A program made the translations under genes and the position numbers. Positions 12,811 to 21,509 of a stretch of 64,000 nt of DNA are shown here, in pieces (position 1 is the first letter of the stretch; the number at the start of each line of letters is the position of its first letter). This stretch comes from Cyrtodaria siliqua (Eukaryota; Mollusca; Bivalvia; Adapedonta; Hiatellidae), in assembly GCA_037043455.1 (NCBI GenBank), contig JAWPHD010001223.1, forward strand, positions 248,001 to 312,000, read 5' to 3'. The notes below the pieces were generated by a model. That model saw nothing but the letters and a program-made list of their open reading frames with translations. It was not told the origin of the DNA and ran no database searches.

Positions 12811-13063
12811 CTGTAAAAGGAGCTAATACCGCACCAGCACCGAAACCGGCAACGAGACCCAATATGCCAAACTGCTTTTTATCTCCTGCTTTATTGTCCA
12901 TGGCAATCGCTGCGTTCTCCAACCTTACTGCTGCTTCGTTTAAGGTCTGTATATTCCGTTCACAAGTTTCAATAGTGGTATTCAAAGAGTCTATTTCTTG
13001 GATAACACTCTCTAACTCTTCCTTTTTGGATTTTATCTGTGCATCATAACCATATGTATCCAT
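12811..13063 (-). CDS. Probable host coding exon: coiled coil plus glycine-rich hydrophobic segment
   Basis: It opens with ATG and encodes about 84 residues up to a donor-like CAG|GTAAAA at 12811/12810. Residues ~8-55 are a heptad-like coiled coil (KSKKEELESVIQEIDSLN, then TLNEAAVRLENAA). Residues ~65-85 are a glycine-rich hydrophobic stretch (FGILGLVAGFGAGAVLAPF). Base composition is richer in coding-like codons than the surroundings. I do not recognise the family. The layout could suit a membrane-interacting protein, but this is not proven. The reading past 12811 is into the presumed intron. It lies just outside the left end of the Polinton. Confidence 0.5.
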
Positions 13064-13634
13064 GTTGGTAGGAATGGACGCACACTCTACTGGTACCTGT
13101 TGGTTAAATTACATGTATACGTTACTGAAAATTACTGCAAGTTTTAAATGCAATGTGTTACTATTGTTTCTATATACCACTGAAAAAAAAACGATATCTG
13201 TTGTATTATACACAAAAAAGATAGAGTTATTTTTCAAACATTTGTACCGATACTATTACAACAGATGCCCCGGCGTCAAAATTACATCACAACTGCATAT
13301 ATGGTATGAAAGAAAAGGGATATTTCGAAATGGCGCTAAAACGTAAACGTCTAATATTGAGCAAAATACGGTGATGTATTTACGCTAACGGACATTACTT
13401 TACGTCATTAAAACATGTTCGATTCTGGCAAAAACTGAATTAGGAAGTGTCCCGAAATTGAAAGACAGTGACAGATATATATATAGCTTTTTATGTTCAC
13501 ATCGTAAATATATGTTTACATGTATTATTAAACGGAATGTTGCTATTTCCAGATGACGTTATTTTAGATTTATATATACTTCAGGCCAAAAGATTTGCAC
13601 GGTTCATAAAATATAACAATTTATTTTTCTAAAC
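13064..13634. other. Unassigned flank left of the Polinton
   Basis: AT-rich. Short frames only, none with recognisable motifs. Confidence 0.5.
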
Positions 13635-13645
13635 ATACCCAAGAA

Positions 13646-13968
13646 GTATAGAAACTGGCGGTACCAGTGCAGTTTTTTCATCGGGAGTTTGTTGCAGTGA
13701 GTCAGTAAGCCAACCGGCAAATTTAAAACTCATTGCAACTCCCCGATGAAAAAACTCCCCTGGTACCGCCAGTTTCTATACTAATTTTAAATAATTGACA
13801 ATAACGACTTGCTACTTTTTTAACCAACCCCAAATAAAACAACTACAGATCGGGTAATCAATATCTTTCAAACCCAAAACCGCAGATGTTTTGGCTCCAG
13901 TTGTTAAACAAAGTTGGAACCCCAGTTTGTATACTACCCGCAAATAATTGATCTTGCTACTTTTTTGG
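13646..13968. repeat. Polinton left terminal inverted repeat
   Basis: Matches the reverse complement of 38851-39190 with scattered differences, from GTATAGAAACTGGCGGTACC at the outer end to 'gatcttgctac' at the inner end. The outer 136 bp (13646-13781) are themselves an imperfect palindrome: the outer GTATAGAAAC block returns inverted as GTTTCTATAC at 13781, with 'actccccgatgaaaaaac' and its partner in the arms. Confidence 0.95.
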
Positions 13969-14019
13969 AAGTGTGCAACTATTTTATTTTGGGTGTATAC
14001 TTTTTTCGAAGTTTTCAAA

Positions 14020-14957
14020 TCACACTTTTATATCTTGAATATCCTTAAACGGTACCCAACTATTTAAATCCTCATTGTAACCCTTCCATTTAATCAATGC
14101 TTGTTTCTGTTTGTAATCACGTCGTATTACTTTTTGAATTCTGAAAATTTCTTGATCAGCTTTTAACATTTCCAATTCATAGAAGCTTCCATGAATATTT
14201 TGGTTGTTCAAATCTTTTATTTTGTACGCCATAGGATTTGTATATTGAATTTTATCAATAACAAATATTTCTTCAGTCCAATTTGGAGTATAACCTTATT
14301 CAAACGTTTATATTTGCTAATTCTCACCTTGTCTCCCATTTTGAACTTTGGCAAAGCTTTATTTATTTTCATCTTTTCGTACAAGTTGAAATGCATTATT
14401 CTTTTATTTTTCTCAGCGCTGGCCTCTATCGGTGTCATTTTAATACTCCGGTGTTTTGTATTATTGTATTTATCAAACATCGCCTGTAGCACATCTAAAT
14501 ATGTATTTGTATTGTTTGCTGTGAAATATTTCCACATCCTCTCTTTCAATGTCCGGTTAAATCGTTCAATTATTACAGCTTTTCCGAAATTAAACGTGTA
14601 ATTCATTTTAATATTATTATCATCAAGGAATTGCTTAAACGTCTTGTTATAAAACTCCACACCTTGATCAATCCAGAGCAATTTACAGTGTCTTCCTGCA
14701 TTTATAATCATTTGGAAAGCTTTTGTAATTTCTATACCAGTTTTATTCGGGACATGCATAACCCAAGCAAATTTACTAAATACATCAATAACAGTGAGCA
14801 GGTATTTGACACCTTTATTATATTTTGAAAACGATTGCATATCAACCAAATCAGCCGACCATATTTTATCTATTTCATTAACAATCACGCGGCGATGAGT
14901 GAACTTTCTTCGTATAGGTTTATGAAGTTCATCGGCTAGTGTATCAGTCCATCTCAA
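14020..14957 (-). pseudogene. Polinton integrase (retroviral rve fold) with C-terminal chromodomain, frameshifted
   Basis: The enzyme joins the element ends to target DNA. The catalytic core is in the 246-residue frame 14957-14217. Acidic residues of the DDE triad fall in 'IWSADLVDMQ' (D36), 'LLWIDQGVEF' (D97) and 'VIIERFNRTLKERMW' (E131). 'YLLTVIDVFSKFAW' and 'YNNTKHRSI' are family hallmarks. A frame change around 14217-14232 separates it from a chromodomain, with 'FRIQKVIRRDY', 'ALIKWKGYNEDLNSW' and 'VPFKD', which ends at 14020. Core plus chromodomain is the standard Polinton arrangement. The start is uncertain: no ATG lies at the left edge, and the upstream phase runs into the end of the PLA2 gene with a frame offset. 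The N-terminal zinc-binding part appears absent. Confidence 0.93.
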
Positions 14958-15411
14958 CGCCTTTTCTTGTTTTTTGGCTCTTCAAGTTCTAGTTTATATT
15001 GTGCACTAATTACGGGCTTGGTTATCGAATTCTTAGCGAGTTTTTCTCCAAATGATTTGGATTTGCTCGTTTTCAAACCGGCCAGCATGTTTTTAGCACA
15101 CATTGATTTATTACTAGGGCTTTCTTCATAACTGTAATCGTGATCTTTACAAACAGCATCTAATTCATTTAATGGTTCTCCACTGTCAAGCGGATTATCC
15201 GGACCACAATATTTATAACCAGGAAGCGTAAGCACCTTTTTGGGTAGCAAAAGAAGCAAAGCTTTATGGATATCAATGTTTCCACCTTGTGTACTTTTAA
15301 CAAATTGCAAGAAGCGCATGTTGCTTTTAACATTCTTCTGCCATTTTTTGTTAAAATATACTGAGGATTAACATTTTCAGTAATTATCTTTTCTTCCACA
15401 CAGTAACTCAT
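14954..15411 (-). pseudogene. Zinc-ribbon plus parvovirus-type phospholipase A2 protein, frameshifted
   Basis: The N-terminal frame from ATG 15411 has '[13 protein letters not shown]', a cysteine-pair module like the small DUF5679-type ribbon found in such elements. After a frame change near 15300-15320 the second frame has '[19 protein letters not shown]', the calcium-binding loop of PLA2, and '[14 protein letters not shown]', the HD catalytic dyad with its tyrosine. This fold is known from parvovirus VP1 and from some Polintons/adintoviruses, where it is thought to help a particle breach endosomal membranes. The basic tail (PKNKKRR) could be a nuclear signal. The gene abuts the integrase with a frame offset of a few bases. 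Confidence 0.88.
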
Positions 15412-15422
15412 ATATAATATGA

Positions 15423-15880
15423 TTAGACTAAACTTTGTTTTTCAAAATATGATCGTATTATGTTTTCATTTTCCACAGGTTTGTAAGGTTTTGATATTTT
15501 ATAAAGAATATCGTACATACTGTTTCCTTCTTGCAACTTTTTGACAAAGTACAGAAAGAAATATCCACACGAGACACTCGTTTTATCTTGGTACTTGATA
15601 TGTTGTATTTTATGTTGGGTATGTACGTTAAAACTTATTTTGGTGGGCTCAAGCCAAACGGATCAAAATAATACTCATTACAAGTGTTAGTAACAAGTCC
15701 AGTGTGTACCAGGTCCAGTATAATCATCAAGATTAATAATACCACATTCTTGTTTAATTTGTGTTGTTGGTAATTTGTTCTTGCTAAACACTCCCCTAAA
15801 GTTTTTAATGCCTACTGCCTAACCCACTTTATTATGTCCAAGTTAGAAATAGGCTCGTTTTTGAAAATTAATTTTTTTTT
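15423..15880 (-). pseudogene. Adenovirus-type maturation cysteine protease, broken by frameshifts
   Basis: It is not visible as one open frame but is clear when the three phases are read in turn. The catalytic histidine block is 'ECGIINLDDYTGPGTHW' (about 15690-15750). Next comes the acidic block 'NEYYFDPFGLSPPK' (about 15640-15690). Last is the nucleophile block 'YQDKTSVSCGYFFLYFVKKL' (about 15525-15590), with the oxyanion glutamine and catalytic cysteine. The final frame ends at a TAA at 15423-15425. Two frame breaks and a stop near the N-terminus inactivate it. In living Polintons this enzyme matures the capsid. The start codon was not identified. Confidence 0.9.
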
Positions 15881-15886
15881 ACGAAT

Positions 15887-16165
15887 GGGATACTTCTATA
15901 TGGTCTAAATTGTGAATCTACTTGTAAACCTTTGCCTATTCTCAAGCCTTTTCCTTTTCTGCCCACTTGCAAACCTTTCCCGTCAAGCTGCTTATAAGAG
16001 ATCCAATTAATGGAATCCCTAATGATCCGAGCAATCCAAAAAATCCCCCATCTTGCTGTTGATATCTTGTCAGTTTAATAGGGCAGCAACCTTTTGACTT
16101 TATTATCTTTTGTCTTTGCAATGGTGTTAACACACCCGATTTATGAAGTGCTTGTTTTTTTACTG
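15887..16165 (-). pseudogene. Small glycine-rich, hydrophobic virion-like protein (frameshifted)
   Basis: The readable part at 16133-15942 includes 'LTPLQRQKIIKSKGCCPIKL' and a glycine-rich hydrophobic helix 'GGFFGLLGSLGIPLIGSLIS'. After a one-base frame break at a short G/A run near 15985, the other phase continues as a glycine/lysine-rich repeat tail ending near 15887. No ATG is present at the expected start; the frame is open back to the stop of the preceding gene. The combination of amphipathic segment and basic Gly-Lys tail resembles adenovirus-like minor core/membrane-active proteins, but the assignment is inference. Confidence 0.6.
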
Positions 16166-16175
16166 CTAGTGATAG

Positions 16176-16559
16176 TTACCATTCCATTCCGAATAGTTTA
16201 CCAATTCCAGTACTCGCCAGACCACTAAGTCCTCCTGTTGCCAGAGGTCCTAATACTTTCGGAGCGAGTCTAGCAACTATCGGCAATATCGTTTTAGTCA
16301 ACAAACCAATTAATGCCCCCAAAAAGCCTCCATTTTTGGACTGAGATCTCATCTGCGATTTTGATATATTCACATCCAATCCATATCCGTTGGATTTAGC
16401 TTTGTTAATATTGTTAATCTGAATAGCTGTCAAAGGAAAATCCCCAGTTAGTTGATTATTCTTCAGCCTGAGCGTTAATTCACTTTTGTTTTCATATGCT
16501 TTTGCCAGACTTCGTTTCTGGCCATCTGTCAAATCTATCGAATACTTTACGTAAGTCAT
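16176..16559 (-). CDS. Polinton-type small virion-like protein, 127 aa
   Basis: An intact frame from ATG. The N-terminal half is regular: 'IDLTDGQKRSLAKAYENKSE', 'LTLRLKNNQLTGDFPLT', 'QINNINKAKSNG', 'ISKSQMRSQ'. It is followed by 'NGGFLGALIGLLTKTILPI' and an Ala/Gly/Leu-rich C-terminus. This N-terminal pattern plus GGFLG hydrophobic tail is commonly seen as a hypothetical protein between capsid and protease genes of invertebrate Polintons. Its role is unproven; a minor capsid or membrane-interacting role is likely. It is one of the few genes here without an obvious break. Confidence 0.75.
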   Translation of the reverse strand: MTYVKYSIDLTDGQKRSLAKAYENKSELTLRLKNNQLTGDFPLTAIQINNINKAKSNGYGLDVNISKSQMRSQSKNGGFLGALIGLLTKTILPIVARLAPKVLGPLATGGLSGLASTGIGKLFGMEW

Positions 16560-16576
16560 ATATATTATAGGTTAGA

Positions 16577-17848
16577 TTAAACTATCACCAATTCATTTCC
16601 AACAGTATCAATAACTACATCTTCGTCGTAGAGAACCAGAGCATAAACTTTATAAAGAGCCCTCGGGGGATATTTAGCTTATATTTCAAATTTAGTTGTT
16701 TTGGATCAATACTGACTTCATCACACTTGTAACTTAAATAGAAATATAGCATTCCGAAAAGACTTCTAAAATTACCTACATTGAGTAAAGTTCCAGTGTT
16801 TTTATCATTTTGTTTGTAAGAATAATTAATAACATCTCTAAATATCCGTATAATATTATGATGGCTGTATTCAGTTTCTGGATAATATACACCGTTTTCA
16901 ACTTCCAGTCTAGCTGATTGTAAATAGCAATTAGTATTAGCAGCATTTACCTTAAACGTATCCAAAAGATGAGGATTTTGTGCTTGAGAAGAACTCTTGT
17001 CTGATCTTTGCAAATAAACAAAAACATGTTTTGGACTTCTAACACCAGCTGTAATTCTAAATACAGATTCAGTTGCTTGGGTACTTCCAGTTTCTTGCAT
17101 CATTTCACGAAGATAAGTCCATCTTGTTGATGTCATATGATTTGACATAACATAAGCCAAACCATCTGAGTTAAATATCATTTTAGGTATCCACAGAACT
17201 AATTTATTAATAACCACCCGGCCATCATCACTAGCAGCTTTGAAAATCAGCACATCATCAGCCGCCAGTTGTAAGTTAATCTGAATTTGACTTGGGGGCA
17301 GCATGTTTGTTTCCAAACCTTCAAAGAAGGAACATTTGTTTAATGGAATTATAGAATCAACTTTTTTATTAGTTATAATTAAAGCATGACGAATAGCAAA
17401 ACCCTGATTATAACCAGCTTGAGCATCTCGAGATTCTGCCACAGCTGTATCATCCAAATAAAAGTATTCATTTGTTCCGGTTGTTTTTGCATAATCGCCA
17501 GACATTTCATGTAAACTTTTAACGTTAACAAATCTATGAAGATTATTTCCATCATAAACTGTTTTTTTCCATTTTGTTTTACCTGCATTTGATCAATCAA
17601 TGAAGCTGCATCGTTAATTAGAGCAATTTCATCGGCGGCTGCAAAAGTAGCTCCATCGAGAAGCTTGTTTACTTGAAAACTGATATCAAAAATGCGTTAT
17701 ACCAATCAAAGTAAGAACTTCTATCATTTAACGTAAATTGATAGCCACTTTTCATTTGCCTGGTATTATTTCCAGGTCTAGTTATGGGGGTATCTAATTG
17801 AATAGGTACATGTTCATATCTAGTATTATACGTATCACTTCGAAACAT
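16577..17848 (-). pseudogene. Major capsid protein (double jelly-roll, hexon-like), three frameshifts
   Basis: The longest surviving frame is 17505-16615 (296 aa). It carries 'NKCSFFEGLETNMLPPSQIQ' and 'DDGRVVINKLVLWIPKMIF', typical of the Polinton/adintovirus hexon. The true start is an ATG at 17848, giving 'FRSDTYNTRYEHVPIQ'. That phase breaks near 17675. A middle phase holds 'DEIALINDAASLIDQMQ' and breaks at an A-run near 17575. A third break near 16675 moves the C-terminus to another phase ending at 16577. Total length about 424 codons suits the adintovirus-like capsid. The protein would form the capsid shell. The copy is inactive. Confidence 0.88.
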
Positions 17849-17869
17849 CTATGTATTCTAGTAATTAGA

Positions 17870-18268
17870 TTAAATTAATCGTTTAATTCTGGCATGAATT
17901 CCTCTTCCGGATAGTAATCTGTTAATTTTTGCATTTACATCTTCTTCAATGATATTATCAACCACAATATCTTTTGTGGCAGCTTTTGTAAGTTCTTTTG
18001 GTTTAGGTTTAATAACCGAAACTATTATATCAGCAGCCATTTTACCTACTTCATCTCCAAGTTTTTTAGAACCACTCTCTATGATTTGTTTTCCAGCAGT
18101 TTCTAATGCTTTCTTGCCTGCTGTTTTTACAGACTCACTAAATATCTTTGAGACAACCTTTGAAAAAATGTCAAGTATACCAGCTCCAGTTAATCTGTCA
18201 ACTTCAGTATAGGTTCCCGTATTAGTATCATAAGCTTTTAATCGCGTCATATAACATATGTTAGACAA
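17870..18268 (-). CDS. Small lysine-rich core-like protein, 132 aa
   Basis: An open frame between the major capsid and penton genes. It has 'VDRLTGAGILDIFSKVVSKI', then a run of amphipathic helices with repeated Lys/Ala/Gly (TAGKKALETAGKQIIESGSK) and a basic C-terminus (GRGIHARIKRLI). The position and composition match the basic core or pVI/pX-like virion proteins of adintovirus-type elements. The function is inferred from context only. The start could be ATG 18268 or the internal ATG seven codons in. Confidence 0.7.
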   Translation of the reverse strand: MSNICYMTRLKAYDTNTGTYTEVDRLTGAGILDIFSKVVSKIFSESVKTAGKKALETAGKQIIESGSKKLGDEVGKMAADIIVSVIKPKPKELTKAATKDIVVDNIIEEDVNAKINRLLSGRGIHARIKRLI

Positions 18269-18284
18269 AACGTAAGTTACTCAA

Positions 18285-19052
18285 CTACATTAATACTTTC
18301 AAAACAAATCGAAAAGATGTATGAACTCCGTTGAGATTAATAATTGTACCGGAGAAAACGGTTAAGTAAATATTAATACTTTTAATGATCGTTTTGTTTA
18401 CTCCGCAGAACCCGACTCTTATCGGTTCATCTTTGAAAGGATATGACCTTGTAAGGTCGGCTGTACTTATTTCGTAAATAACATCCCCATATGATCCATC
18501 AACAATATAATTACTTATCAAATCACAGTGGATATATAAAGTATCAATATAATGTGTTATGTTTGGTACTACTGTTCCAAATTTAGTTTCTCTAATAACC
18601 GCATCTTTGTCAAACCCAAACAAAGTGTGAAAGTTTGATTCTCTCAAATCAAGCATAAAATTATTATGAATGGTAACTAAACATTTGAAGCTTGATAAAT
18701 CAAATTCAATTCTTATTGGGACAGGTGGGTCATCAATCAAATCACCGTTTACAGTCAATGTTTCTTTTATATAATTATCGATATCAGCATAACTGTAATT
18801 CCTATTTGTAAAAATAATTGCTTTTGGATCTTTATCTTTTCCATTGTGATACCTTATCACTTTGTTATTAAACTCCTCGCTAATATTATACCATGAGTAT
18901 GTCATAGAATTAATTTTATCGAGTCCAATGCCATATTGTTTGTTCTTGTCCAGTATCAATGGCCTTTCAAATACAGTTGTAAAATTACTCGGTGTATTCG
19001 AGTTATTAATTATTGAAGCTCTTTCTGATGATAATACAATTTTTTGTTCCAT
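18285..19052 (-). CDS. Penton/minor capsid protein (single jelly-roll), 255 aa
   Basis: An intact frame from ATG. It shows 'NNSNTPSNFTTVFERPLILD' near the N-terminus, 'YGIGLDKINSMTYSWYNIS', 'YADIDNYIKETL' and 'NFHTLFGFDKDAVI', the pattern of the Polinton penton (PX) protein. It would form the five-fold vertices beside the major capsid. It sits between the core-like gene and the fibre-like gene, all on the minus strand with short spacers (16-30 bp), as in a compact late cluster. The last dozen residues may be altered by a frameshift. Confidence 0.8.
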   Translation of the reverse strand: MEQKIVLSSERASIINNSNTPSNFTTVFERPLILDKNKQYGIGLDKINSMTYSWYNISEEFNNKVIRYHNGKDKDPKAIIFTNRNYSYADIDNYIKETLTVNGDLIDDPPVPIRIEFDLSSFKCLVTIHNNFMLDLRESNFHTLFGFDKDAVIRETKFGTVVPNITHYIDTLYIHCDLISNYIVDGSYGDVIYEISTADLTRSYPFKDEPIRVGFCGVNKTIIKSINIYLTVFSGTIINLNGVHTSFRFVLKVLM

Positions 19053-19073
19053 TATATATATAAGTAGATAAAA

Positions 19074-20469
19074 TTAATCACCTATATAAAACACTTTAAA
19101 ACTGGATTTTTTAAAATTAAAAACTTGAGTAGTGTCATATTTTATGATTGTAAAGATGGCCCAATATTGAGATTTTGGAAGATATGCTTCAAATGTTTCT
19201 TTTAGTATTCGTTTACCATTTTCTATTTTTGGTTGATAAGATGGTTCCCGTTCACCTGCATTAAAAAAGCTAAAATATTATATAACAATGTCTGTATTTT
19301 CAACAGTATATGCAAGGTCTTCTTCAACTATATAACGCCCGGGTTTTACAATTGTTACGCCACTACCACCAGGAATTTGTGTAGCATATTCTCCGCTTCT
19401 TACAAATGAGCTATATTTGAGAGTAAATGCTTTGAGAAAAGTTAAGCAATGGGAGGCTATTGGTCCCAGTTTTCCTGTTGGGTGTGATGCATAACCATTG
19501 TTATCTTGAATAATACATTTTCTGCCACCTATTGTAGCTTAAATATTCTACTTTTGCTTTCAACTCATTAATTATGCGAAGAATTGCTGTGTGGCGACTA
19601 TCAGACTTTTGATTAAACTCTTTCAATGAAGCTATTTCACCATCAAAAGCTTTGCTCCTTTCATCCTGGGCAGCTTTTAATTGCTTTGAAACATCATCAA
19701 TAGCAGTCTCAAGTTTATCAGTGTCAACCAGTTTGTTCAGAGCAGTTTCCAGCGACTTACCGTCAACCATTTTCTTTTTGATGTCCTCAAACTCTTTGTC
19801 GATATTGTCAACGTAAGTGCTTGTCTGCCCATTTAATATTTTTATTTGAGTTATTTCAGCAGTAAAAGCAGTTCTCATTTGTGTTGTAGCAGTAGTAATA
19901 GCGGCTTCAAGTTCATTGTTATCAACCATTTGTTTATTGATTTCTCCAATCCGTGTATTTATATTTTGAACACCATATCTTATTTGTTCACTTAATTTCT
20001 TGTAGTTTTCGCTATATTTCAATCCATCTTCTTTCTTTTCTAACTCTTTTAAAGCATCACCTAGAAGTTTTATTTCATCTTTTAAACCGTTTTGAATTTC
20101 AATCATTTTTTCACGGTTTGTTTGTAATTGCTTTTGTATCAGACTTATATTGTCACCAACACCTGTTGTTAAATTTTTCATCATGCCTGGAATTTTATCA
20201 ATACTATAATCACGTATTATCTTTGCTACTCTTCTTTGAGTAAATTGTCTTGTTGCTATATCATCTGCTTTTTCTGGATTGCCAACATTGGTAATCCTAT
20301 TTTTATCCACGTTGAGATCACTTCTCAGAACATTTTCCTAGTTTTTACCCTTATGAAGATAATTAACCAGATGTTTCTTTTTTGCATTCTCATACAGCAC
20401 AATACCACAATTTGTAATATTAACACTGCCAGTAGTAACTTCCTCACCAAGATCGTTAAAAAGTCCCAT
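19074..20469 (-). pseudogene. Coiled-coil fibre-like protein gene, two in-frame stops and one frameshift
   Basis: It begins at ATG 20469 with 'GLFNDLGEEVTTGSVNI'. An in-frame TAG follows near 20340, then 'NRITNVGNPEKADDIATRQF', a motif typical of tail-fibre/fibre shafts just before the collar. About 190 residues of heptad coiled coil follow (for example 'MIEIQNGLKDEIKLLGDALK' and 'MVDNNELEAAITTATTQM', with the 'MVD.. LE.A' block recurring three times). A frame break near 19540 leads to a C-terminal part with 'SHPTGKLGPIASH' and 'VKPGRYIVEEDLAYT', an in-frame TAA at 19278-19280 and a final stop at 19074. It fits an attachment-fibre analogue; this is inference from motif and from its position next to the penton gene. 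Confidence 0.65.
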
Positions 20470-20488
20470 TATATATACTATATTTACA

Positions 20489-21130
20489 TTAAATTTCACC
20501 GTTGAAGTTACGCCTTACTAACTTTCTAGGACGATCAAGATATAGAAAATGGTACTGTTTGTCAGTTGCTTTTCTGTACTGTTCTTTGCTAACACCTTGT
20601 TCGTTGGAAAGCATATCCAGCTCACGATTAACTGGAGTCGCGAAGAAGATGTAGTGAGAACAGTTCAAACGAATGTCTGGGAGTTTTGTAATAAAATTGT
20701 GACAAGTAAATCACACAACAATTATTATGCCTGCCTTGGACGAAATAATCAACAATATCATTTTGGTTACGCTCGCAAACATAATCATCAAAAGTAGCTA
20801 TCTTTTGAGTATCAGAATCCAAATCATCGACAGGGATAACTTGATCATTCGAACACTCCAGTATATCTTCGACTGGAATTTTATTCTTTTTTGCTATCTT
20901 TTCAAGTTTTTGTGACAAGACCTGGTACTTTGACTGCTCCAAGTCTTTAGCAAATAAATAAATCTTATTGTAGTAAACTAAAGGTTCAGCAACATGTCAT
21001 CTAATGTGTTTGTCTTGCCAGATCGTGAATTACCATATACAAGCATTCTAAAACAACAGTCTGGCATGAAGTTCCATATCTGCTTGAAATTACCGTTGTC
21101 TGTCTTCATATCATAGTTTGGAATTTCCAT
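20489..21130 (-). pseudogene. Genome-packaging ATPase (FtsK/HerA family), two frameshifts
   Basis: The start is ATG 21130. The Walker A is in 'MLVYGNSRSGKTNTLDDM' (about 21045). A frame break near 20985 leads to the frame 20942-20628, which has 'LEQSKYQVLSQKLEKI', the Walker B region 'KIATFDDYVCERNQNDI' and 'GRHNNCCVIYLSQFYYKTP', the sensor-like segment. A second break near 20675 moves the C-terminus ('LNCSHYIFFATPVNREL' to the stop at 20489) to another phase. Total length of about 214 codons is the family norm. It would drive DNA into the capsid. It lies at the divergence point between minus-strand and plus-strand genes. Confidence 0.9.
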
Positions 21131-21235
21131 TATATTAATACTTGGATAATACTCAACTAATCTTAACTCATGTTATTTTATTCTAACCTATAGTATACAT
21201 GTCCTTGTTAAAGGTGGAGAGAATTAGCGAATAAA
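21131..21235. promoter_or_regulatory. Short divergent intergenic region between ATPase and coiled-coil gene
   Basis: About 105 bp of AT-rich DNA separate two divergently oriented starts (ATG 21130 minus, ATG 21236 plus), so both promoters should lie here. No confident TATA or initiator assignment is possible. Confidence 0.4.
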
Positions 21236-21509
21236 ATGAAAATATCGAATAATCTTGTTAAAGAATATGAAAATAAATTTATTCAAAAAATACTAGAAAA
21301 AGGAGCTAGTCGTGAATTATACATATATAAAGAAATATTTAAACCGGTTACTAGTGAATTAAAAGATCAGTCAGCACAGTTAACTAAGCAGTTAGCTACT
21401 CTTCCAGAAATAAGTCAGCAGTTAGCTACTCTTCCAGAAATAAGACAGCAATTAGCCACTCTTCCTAAAGCTATAGATGAGGAAGTACAAGAAAGAGAAA
21501 TGTATCAGG

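Noticed and set aside
14191..14601. Plus-strand 136-codon hydrophobic frame over the Polinton integrase
   Set aside because: Antisense shadow of the integrase core.
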